Below, one piece after another: positions 58,584-64,000 of a DNA stretch of 64,000 nt. Made by a program: the position numbers and the translations under genes. The notes under the pieces are model-generated. The model saw only the letters and a list, made by a program, of their open reading frames with translations, was not told the DNA's origin and did not search any database. Position 1 is the first letter of the stretch; each line of letters opens with the position of its first letter. The stretch is from an uncultured Monoglobus sp. (GTDB lineage Bacteria > Bacillota > Clostridia > Monoglobales > Monoglobaceae), in NCBI GenBank assembly GCA_947628795.1, contig CANRBF010000006.1, forward strand, positions 94,573 to 158,572, written 5' to 3'.

Positions 58584-58612
58584 ATATTACCACAATTCAA
58601 CAATATTTTCAA
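58584..58612 (-). promoter_or_regulatory. Promoter of the small hydrophobic peptide mRNA
   Basis: TTGAAA (58607-58612), 17 bp ending TGG, TAATAT (58584-58589) on the minus strand. The leader of about 110 nt has AAGCGC...GCGCTT at its 5' end, an exposed AAAGGAGGTGACC and a GCGAGC...GCTCGC hairpin before the ORF. The transcript probably ends at the GGGATC/GATCCC hairpin near 58264-58289. Confidence 0.65.
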
Positions 58613-58650
58613 ATTAAGAATCTGTTACAAAGATCCCTATTCCCTACGTT

Positions 58651-58860
58651 CCCACCTCCCCGGAGGAGCTGTCAGGCGCAGCCGACTGAGAGGGGTCAGG
58701 CTCGCCTCCTTTTAAGGGGGAGAGCTGTCACCGTAGGTGACTGAGAGGGAGTAATATCCCTATGTTGGTTCGCCTCCCTCTCCGCCCGCAAAGCGGGCAC
58801 CTCTCCATCCTAAAGGCAGGCGAGGCAAACGGGCGTATAATATCCGCCCGCTCAAATAAA
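58651..58860. repeat. Mosaic of degenerate palindromic elements
   Basis: Contains a variant of the element (CCCACCTCCCCGGAGGAGCT and GTCAGGCGCAGCCGACTGAG), a GGGGGAGAGCTGTCACCGTA hairpin element and CCGCCCGCAAAGCGGGC. No gene. Confidence 0.7.
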
Positions 58861-58864
58861 CATA

Positions 58865-58893
58865 TTGACTGTTTCGAAAAAATAGGATATAAT
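58865..58893 (+). promoter_or_regulatory. Promoter of Rpn copy 1
   Basis: TTGACT (58865-58870), 17 bp ending GGA, TATAAT (58888-58893). The same promoter block precedes the other three full copies (-35 at 59871, 60852 and 62098). Confidence 0.8.
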
Positions 58894-58923
58894 ATAAATA
58901 TCAAAATATAGGAAGTGGTTGCC

Positions 58924-59781
58924 GTGAATGACAACAAAAAGATAGTAAAGCGCAACGTCAAAGACAGCGTGTTTACCAGTTTGTTTCAGGACACAAAATA
59001 TATAGTGGAGCTGTATAAAGCCCTGCACCCCGAGGCCGACTATGTGACCGAGGACATGATCGAGATAGTCACCCTCAAGAATATACTGACCGACAGTCTG
59101 TATAACGACTTGGGCTTTATGATGGACAAAAGGCTGATAGTTCTGGTCGAAGCCCAAAGCACCTGGACGGTTAATATAATAATCAGGGGCCTTATGTACC
59201 TTGTGCAGACGTATCAGGATTATATCGAAAAAGAGGAGCTTAACATTTACAGCTCAAAGAAGCTTGAGATACCGAAGCCCGAGCTTTATGTAATCTACAC
59301 GGGCGAGAAAAAGGTAGAGGAAAAAGAGATAAGCCTGAGCGAGGAATATTTTTCGGGAGAGAAAACGGCCTTGGACGTAAGGGTCAAAGTGATCACGGAA
59401 AGCCGCGAGGGCGATATAATCAACCAGTACGTGATGTTCACGCATATCTTAAACGACCGGGTAAAGACCCACGGCAGGACGAAAAAAGCGATAGACGAAA
59501 CGATAAAAATATGCAAAGACAGAAATATCTTAAAAGAATACCTGTCAAACCACGAAAGCGAGGTGCATGATATAATGTTTTCCCTGTACGACGATGAGCA
59601 AATACAAAAAGCAATGATGAGAGACGCCCGCAAAGAAGGTCGAATGGAAGGCCGCATGGAAGGCCGCATGGAAGGCCGCATGGAAGGCATAGACGCGATG
59701 ATAGCGAACTTAAAGAACATGGGCGTGAGCGAGGAAGTATTGCGAAACGCGGCGAATATGTCGCAGTCGCAGCGCTCCTAA
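58924..59781 (+). CDS. Rpn-family recombination-promoting nuclease, copy 1
   Basis: A 285-residue PD-(D/E)xK nuclease-family protein. GTG at 58924 is chosen because AGGAAG lies 8 bp upstream. Nuclease motif: NDLGF (Asp 62) and IVLVEAQS (E-x-Q, 76-78). The C-terminal third is helical and ends in a charged RMEG repeat (four units) and an LKNMGVSEE helix. Rpn proteins were described as DNases that raise RecA-independent recombination, and in E. coli as toxic antiphage proteins controlled by an antitoxin translated from within the gene. Here too an internal ATG (59575) has GAGGTG 9 bp upstream and would give a 68-residue tail protein. Confidence 0.85.
   Translation: MNDNKKIVKRNVKDSVFTSLFQDTKYIVELYKALHPEADYVTEDMIEIVTLKNILTDSLYNDLGFMMDKRLIVLVEAQSTWTVNIIIRGLMYLVQTYQDYIEKEELNIYSSKKLEIPKPELYVIYTGEKKVEEKEISLSEEYFSGEKTALDVRVKVITESREGDIINQYVMFTHILNDRVKTHGRTKKAIDETIKICKDRNILKEYLSNHESEVHDIMFSLYDDEQIQKAMMRDARKEGRMEGRMEGRMEGRMEGIDAMIANLKNMGVSEEVLRNAANMSQSQRS
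59575..59781 (+). CDS. Putative intragenic short product of Rpn copy 1
   Basis: Within the Rpn gene, GCGAGGTGCATGATATAATG offers a ribosome binding site (GAGGTG, 59560-59565) for the ATG at 59575 and also an extended -10 box (TGATATAAT). In-frame product MFSLYDDEQIQKAMMRDARK plus the RMEG tail, the same as the free-standing ORF at 61803. Equivalent signals exist in the other copies. Expression is inference. Confidence 0.4.
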   Translation: MFSLYDDEQIQKAMMRDARKEGRMEGRMEGRMEGRMEGIDAMIANLKNMGVSEEVLRNAANMSQSQRS

Positions 59782-59814
59782 TCGCTATTCTCTAATCACT
59801 AATCACTACGTTGA

Positions 59815-59853
59815 CAGCTCCCCCCTCATGAAGGAAGGGGAGCCTGTTTTTTG
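59815..59853 (+). terminator. Terminator of Rpn copy 1
   Basis: GCTCCCCCCTCATGAAGG and AAGGGGAGC form a hairpin followed by CTGTTTTTTG. Confidence 0.8.
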
Positions 59854-59929
59854 CCGATCAAATAAACATATTGACTGTTTCGAAAAAATGGGATATAATA
59901 TAAATATCAAAATATAGGAAGTGGTTGCC

Positions 59930-60763
59930 GTGAATGACAACAAAAAGATAGTAAAGCGCAACGTCAAAGACAGCGTGTTTACCAGTTTGTTTCAGGACAC
60001 AAAATATATAGTGGAGCTGTATAAAGCCCTGCACCCCGAGGCCGACTATGTGACCGAGGACATGATCGAGATAGTCACCCTCAAGAACATACTGACCGAC
60101 AGTCTGTATAACGATCTCGGCTTTATGATGGACAAAAGGCTGATAGTCCTTGTCGAAGCCCAAAGCACCTGGACGGTGAATATAATAATACGAGGCCTTA
60201 TGTACCTTGTGCAGACGTATCAGGACTATATCGAAAAAGAAGAGCTAAATATTTACAGCTCAAAAAAGCTCGAGATCCCGAAGCCGGAGCTTTACGTTAT
60301 CTACACGGGCGACAAAAAGGTGGAGGAAAAAGAGATAAGTCTGAGTGAGGAATACTTCGGCGGAGACACAACGGCCTTGGACGTAAGGGTCAAAGTGATC
60401 ACGGAAAGCCGCGAAGGCGACATAATCAACCAATACGTGATGTTCACGCATATCTTAAACGACCGGGTAAAGACCCACGGCAGAACGAAAAAGGCGATAG
60501 ACGAAACAATAAAAATATGCAAAGACAGAAATATCCTGAAAGAATATCTGTCAAACCACGAAAGCGAGGTGCATGATATAATGTTTTCCCTGTACGACGA
60601 TGAGCAGATACAAAAAGCCATGATGAGAGACGCCCGCAAAGAAGGTCGAATGGAAGGCCGCATGGAAGGCATAGACGCGATGATAGCGAACTTAAAGAAC
60701 ATGGGTGTGAGCGAGGAAATGCTGCGAAACGCGGCAAATATGTCGCAGTCGCAGCGCTCCTAA
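59930..60763 (+). CDS. Rpn-family recombination-promoting nuclease, copy 2
   Basis: A 277-residue paralogue nearly identical to copy 1. Differences cluster at EYFGGDT versus EYFSGEK (about 145-150) and in the tail, where only two RMEG units remain and EEMLRN replaces EEVLRN. GTG start, same AGGAAG ribosome binding site and promoter. Catalytic D and E-x-Q intact. Confidence 0.85.
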   Translation: MNDNKKIVKRNVKDSVFTSLFQDTKYIVELYKALHPEADYVTEDMIEIVTLKNILTDSLYNDLGFMMDKRLIVLVEAQSTWTVNIIIRGLMYLVQTYQDYIEKEELNIYSSKKLEIPKPELYVIYTGDKKVEEKEISLSEEYFGGDTTALDVRVKVITESREGDIINQYVMFTHILNDRVKTHGRTKKAIDETIKICKDRNILKEYLSNHESEVHDIMFSLYDDEQIQKAMMRDARKEGRMEGRMEGIDAMIANLKNMGVSEEMLRNAANMSQSQRS

Positions 60764-60794
60764 TCGCTATTCGCTAATCACTAATCACTACGTT

Positions 60795-60834
60795 GGCAGC
60801 TCCCCCTCCTGAAGGAAGGGGAGCCTGTTTTTTG
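60795..60834 (+). terminator. Terminator of Rpn copy 2
   Basis: GGCAGCTCCCCCTCCTGAAG with GAAGGGGAGCC, then TGTTTTTTG. Confidence 0.8.
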
Positions 60835-60910
60835 CCGATCAAATAAACATATTGACTGTTTCGAAAAAATAGGATATAATATAAATATCAAAATATAGGA
60901 AGTGGTTGCC

Positions 60911-61756
60911 GTGAATGACAACAAAAAGATAGTAAAGCGCAACGTCAAAGACAGCGTGTTTACCAGTTTGTTTCAGGACACAAAATATATAGTGGAGTTG
61001 TATAAAGCCCTGCACCCCGAGGCCGACTATGTGACCGAGGACATGATCGAGATAGTCACACTCAAGAACATACTGACCGACAGTCTGTATAACGATCTCG
61101 GCTTTATGATGGACAAAAGGCTGATAGTTCTGGTCGAAGCCCAAAGCACCTGGACGGTAAATATAATAATCAGAGGCCTTATGTACCTTGTGCAGACGTA
61201 TCAGGACTATATCGAAAAAGAGGAGCTTAACATTTACAGCTCAAAGAGGCTTGAGATACCGAAGCCGGAGCTGTACGTAATCTACACGGGCGACAAAAAG
61301 GTAGAGGAAAAAGAGATAAGTCTGAGTGAGGAATACTTCGGCGGAGACACAACGGCCTTGGACGTAAGGGTCAAAGTGATCACGGAAAGCCGCGAGGGCG
61401 ATATAATCAACCAATACGTGATGTTCACGCATATCTTAAACGACCGGGTAAAGACCCACGGCAGAACGAAAAAAGCGATAGACGAAACGATAAAAATATG
61501 CAAAGACAGGAATATCTTAAAAGAATATCTGTCAAACCACGAAAGCGAGGTGCATGATATAATGTTTTCCCTGTACGACGATGAGCAAATACAAAAAGCA
61601 ATGATGAGAGACGCCCGCAAAGAAGGTCGAATGGAAGGCATAAAAGAAGGCGAAATGCGAGGCATAGACGCGATGATAGCGAACTTAAAGAACATGGGCG
61701 TGAGCGAGGAAGTATTGCGAAACGCGGCGAATATGTCGCAGTCGCAGCGCTCCTAA
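60911..61756 (+). CDS. Rpn-family recombination-promoting nuclease, copy 3
   Basis: A 281-residue paralogue. The charged tail reads GRMEGIKEGEMRGID instead of the pure RMEG repeat. Nuclease motif intact. Its normal terminator is missing: the 3' spacer CTAATCACTACGTTGGG joins directly to a stray C-terminal fragment of another copy. Confidence 0.85.
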   Translation: MNDNKKIVKRNVKDSVFTSLFQDTKYIVELYKALHPEADYVTEDMIEIVTLKNILTDSLYNDLGFMMDKRLIVLVEAQSTWTVNIIIRGLMYLVQTYQDYIEKEELNIYSSKRLEIPKPELYVIYTGDKKVEEKEISLSEEYFGGDTTALDVRVKVITESREGDIINQYVMFTHILNDRVKTHGRTKKAIDETIKICKDRNILKEYLSNHESEVHDIMFSLYDDEQIQKAMMRDARKEGRMEGIKEGEMRGIDAMIANLKNMGVSEEVLRNAANMSQSQRS

Positions 61757-61802
61757 TCGCTATTCGCTAATCACTAATCACTACGTTGGGGTGCATGATA
61801 TA

Positions 61803-62009
61803 ATGTTTTCCCTGTACGACGATGAGCAAATACAAAAAGCAATGATGAGAGACGCCCGCAAAGAGGGCCGAATGGAAGGCCGCATGGAAGGCCGCATGGA
61901 AGGCCGAATGGAAGGCATAGACGCGATGATAGCGAACTTAAAGAACATGGGTGTGAGCGAGGAAATGCTGCGAAACGCGGCAAATATGTCGCAGTCGCAG
62001 CGCTCCTAA
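61803..62009 (+). CDS. Free-standing Rpn C-terminal tail ORF
   Basis: A 68-residue ORF equal to the last part of the Rpn proteins (MFSLYDDEQIQKAMMRDARK, four RMEG units, EEMLRNAANMSQSQRS). The break point lies just upstream of the internal ribosome binding site: TTGGGGTGCATGATATAATG keeps a GGGGTG sequence 9 bp before the ATG and the TGATATAAT box. It may be an inert recombination scar or an independently expressed inhibitor of the kind known as RpnS. Confidence 0.55.
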   Translation: MFSLYDDEQIQKAMMRDARKEGRMEGRMEGRMEGRMEGIDAMIANLKNMGVSEEMLRNAANMSQSQRS

Positions 62010-62040
62010 TCGCTATTCGCTAATCACTAATCACTACGTT

Positions 62041-62079
62041 GGCAGCTCCCCCTCCTGAAGGAAGGGGAGCCTGTTTTTT
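62041..62079 (+). terminator. Terminator of the Rpn tail ORF
   Basis: GGCAGCTCCCCCTCCTGAAG with GAAGGGGAGCC, then TGTTTTTTG, the same unit as after copy 2. Confidence 0.8.
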
Positions 62080-62156
62080 GCCGATCAAATAAACATATTG
62101 ACTGTTTCGAAAAAATAGGATATAATATAAATATCAAAATATAGGAAGTGGTTGCC

Positions 62157-63002
62157 GTGAATGACAACAAAAAGATAGTAAAGCGCAACGTCAAAGACAG
62201 CGTGTTTACCAGTTTGTTTCAGGACACAAAATATATAGTGGAGTTGTATAAAGCCCTGCACCCCGAGGCCGACTATGTGACCGAGGACATGATCGAGATA
62301 GTCACACTCAAGAACATACTGACCGACAGCCTGTATAACGACTTGGGCTTTATGATGGACAAAAGACTGATAGTCCTTGTCGAAGCGCAGTCCACATGGA
62401 CGGTGAATATAATAATACGAGGCCTTATGTACCTTGTGCAGACGTATCAGGACTATATCGAAAAAGAAGAGCTAAATATTTACAGCTCAAAGAAGCTGGA
62501 GATCCCGAAGCCGGAGCTTTACGTTATCTATACGGGCGACAAAAAGGTAGAGGAAAAAGAGATAAGCCTTAGCGAGGAATATTTTGGCGGAGACGAAACA
62601 GCATTAGACGTCAGAGTCAAAGTGATCACGGAAAGCCGCGAGGGTGACATAATCAACCAATACGTGATGTTCACGCATATATTAAACGACCGGGTAAAGA
62701 CCCACGGCAGGACGAAAAAAGCGATAGACGAAACGATAAAAATATGCAAAGACAGAAATATCTTAAAAGAATACCTGTCAAACCACGAAAGCGAGGTGCA
62801 TGATATAATGTTTTCCCTGTACGACGATGAGCAAATACAAAAAGCCATGATGAGAGACGCCCGCAAAGAAGGCATAAAAGAAGGCGAAATGCGAGGCCGC
62901 ATGGAAGGCATAGACGCGATGATAGCGAACATGCGCAAAGCGGGAATAAGCGACGAAATGATACAAAATATCGCTAATATGTCACAGCGGCCGATTTCCT
63001 AA
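62157..63002 (+). CDS. Rpn-family recombination-promoting nuclease, copy 4
   Basis: A 281-residue paralogue, most divergent at the 3' end: GIKEGEMRGRMEGID and then MIANMRKAGISDEMIQNIAN with MSQRPIS in place of LKNMGVSEE...SQSQRS. Catalytic residues intact. GTG start and promoter as in the other copies. Confidence 0.85.
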   Translation: MNDNKKIVKRNVKDSVFTSLFQDTKYIVELYKALHPEADYVTEDMIEIVTLKNILTDSLYNDLGFMMDKRLIVLVEAQSTWTVNIIIRGLMYLVQTYQDYIEKEELNIYSSKKLEIPKPELYVIYTGDKKVEEKEISLSEEYFGGDETALDVRVKVITESREGDIINQYVMFTHILNDRVKTHGRTKKAIDETIKICKDRNILKEYLSNHESEVHDIMFSLYDDEQIQKAMMRDARKEGIKEGEMRGRMEGIDAMIANMRKAGISDEMIQNIANMSQRPIS

Positions 63003-63026
63003 TCGCTATTCGCTAATCACTACGTT

Positions 63027-63066
63027 GGCAGCTCCCCCTCCTGAAGGAAGGGGAGCCTGTTTTTTG
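63027..63066 (+). terminator. Terminator of Rpn copy 4
   Basis: GGCAGCTCCCCCTCCTGAAG with GAAGGGGAGCC, followed by TGTTTTTTG. Confidence 0.8.
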
Positions 63067-63117
63067 CCTCCCCTGCGCAAGTGGGGGGAGGGGGACCGCT
63101 TGCGGTTGAAGGGGCGC

Positions 63118-63190
63118 ACCTCCGTCAGGCTGCGCCTGACACCTCCTCCCGGGAGGAGGCAAGCGGGCGGCCGGGGTCGTCCGCCCCTAC
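63118..63190. repeat. Interspersed palindromic element, inverted relative to 57907-57981
   Basis: Read on the minus strand it gives GGGGCGGACGACCCCGGCCG and the GCCTCCTCCCGGGAGGAGG plus TGTCAGGCGCAGCCTGACGG hairpins. Together with 57907-57981 it forms a 5.3-kb inverted pair. The gap 63003-63292 has no gene. Confidence 0.85.
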
Positions 63191-63250
63191 GGTGTTTGGG
63201 GATGAGGCAGACGGGCGGTTGTGTTGGGGGCAAATGTGGGGCATAATAGC

Positions 63251-63280
63251 AAAAGAGGAATCCCGAAGGATTCCTCTTTT
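63251..63280. terminator. Terminator of the right-edge gene
   Basis: AAAAGAGGAATCC and GGATTCCTCTTTT form a perfect 13-bp stem around CGAA; U-rich on either strand. Confidence 0.85.
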
Positions 63281-63292
63281 TGGGTTTATGAA

Positions 63293-64000
63293 TTACTCAT
63301 TTTGAGGCTGGAATCTAAATCCAACGAACTTTGCGTCACCCGTTGAATTCTTCGTCACATATATGTAATATGTGTTATTTTTAACCAAATCCGCCTCAAT
63401 AAAACCAAGTTGATGAACACTTTGAGCATTGCTTAACGATTTCAATTCTGAACCGTCTTCATTTGCGAGTATTACAGTCTTATCCTTAGGCACTAAAACG
63501 AGCGCAGAAAGCTTACCGCTATACTTGGCTTGTACCTTAATATAAGTATATTCTATCCTTGAAGGCTCCCAAGATCCGCTGCTGTGGTCTGCCTGTATCT
63601 GAATACCGTATGGCTTTGACTTATTGGTCGTGTCACCTAGTACAGCATTTGCTTTAAATGTTGTACCTTTTAAGGTAATGTCGCTGTCTCCCCATACATA
63701 GCTATCCTTCTGACCGGACTTGATTACCGGCTCGGGAGTTTCTTCCGGAGCAGGCGATATTGACGGATCAGGTGTTGCCGTGAGGGTTGTTCCAAGATTT
63801 ACCGCAATGTAGTCATCGGAATAAAGTTCCTCTTCAGGCTTATAGTCTTTCGCGCTTTGGTCAACCAGATACTCAACGGGTTCGATAGTGGGTGTGGGCT
63901 CAGCGGGCTCAACCGAAGGCTCTGTTGAGGGCTCTGTTGAGGGCTCAACGGGCTCTGTTGAGGGCTCTGTTGAAGGCTCAACGGGCTCTGTCGAGGGCTC
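63293..64000 (-). CDS. Surface-type protein, C-terminal part (continues past the right edge)
   Basis: The minus-strand frame is open from the edge to TAA at 63293 (235 residues). It begins with a Pro/Ser/Thr/Glu linker (PSTEPVEPSTEPS type), a short acidic segment (DQSAKDYKPEEELYSDDYIA), a second linker (TPDPSISPAPEETPEP), then a beta-rich C-terminal module with VWGDSDITLKGTTFKANAVL and KNNTYYIYVTKNSTGDAKFV. The last module resembles the ends of the pectate lyase and the 1375-residue protein. Probably secreted; the N-terminal catalytic or binding part is outside the window. Confidence 0.75.
   Translation of the reverse strand, partial: EPSTEPVEPSTEPSTEPVEPSTEPSTEPSVEPAEPTPTIEPVEYLVDQSAKDYKPEEELYSDDYIAVNLGTTLTATPDPSISPAPEETPEPVIKSGQKDSYVWGDSDITLKGTTFKANAVLGDTTNKSKPYGIQIQADHSSGSWEPSRIEYTYIKVQAKYSGKLSALVLVPKDKTVILANEDGSELKSLSNAQSVHQLGFIEADLVKNNTYYIYVTKNSTGDAKFVGFRFQPQNE

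Overview
The window looks like chromosomal DNA of a Gram-positive, spore-forming gut-type Clostridia (Bacillota). The evidence is a full S10-spc-alpha ribosomal protein cluster, spoIIE with a Spo0A-style promoter, strong AGGAGG ribosome binding sites, SLH-anchored and cohesin/dockerin surface proteins, pyruvate phosphate dikinase and a flavodiiron protein (anaerobic metabolism). A pectate lyase and a GH26-like enzyme point to plant-fibre degradation. No rRNA, tRNA or CRISPR array was seen. The species cannot be fixed from the sequence alone; a Monoglobus-like pectin degrader is only a guess.

Layout. Positions 1-3.4 kb hold the edge of an AlbA_2/Schlafen-type gene and a secreted multidomain pectate lyase. 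spoIIE (3.5-5.9 kb) follows, facing a minus-strand replication cluster dnaN-recF-remB-gyrB with a ThyX-like gene and an unknown gene (5.9-12.7 kb). Next come a flavodiiron protein, a Ca2+/Na+ antiporter and a small membrane protein (13-15.3 kb). A surface polysaccharide region (15.5-22 kb) encodes a GH26-like enzyme, a 1246-residue GLUG-Big_2-cohesin-dockerin protein and a second cohesin protein. A small-gene island (22-24.1 kb) carries two RelE-type toxin-antitoxin cassettes built around a duplicated intergenic region with a 119-bp palindrome. The ribosomal protein cluster runs leftward from 41.7 to 24.1 kb and includes secY, adk, map, infA, rpoA and an unexpected CapA-like lipoprotein gene.

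Then come an amino-acid ABC importer (41.8-44.2 kb), glycogen phosphorylase, an SLH-anchored GHL10-type glycosidase, ppdK, tadA and an HPr-like protein (44.4-53.4 kb). The right end (53.6-64 kb) is accessory DNA: a 1375-residue surface-type protein lacking its 5' end, a candidate type I toxin-antitoxin locus with a 24-residue hydrophobic peptide, four tandem Rpn-family nuclease genes plus a free-standing copy of only their C-terminal tail, and the 3' end of another surface protein. Interspersed palindromic elements and low-complexity spacers punctuate this end.

How it fits together: the secreted enzymes and scaffold-like proteins share modules (an Fn3-like module, a C-terminal beta module and Pro/Thr/Ser linkers) and suggest a cell-surface carbohydrate-degrading system. 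Phosphorylase, ppdK and the importer serve central metabolism. The most intriguing parts are the Rpn array with its intragenic translation signals and orphan tail, the type I toxin candidate, and the cohesin/dockerin pair.
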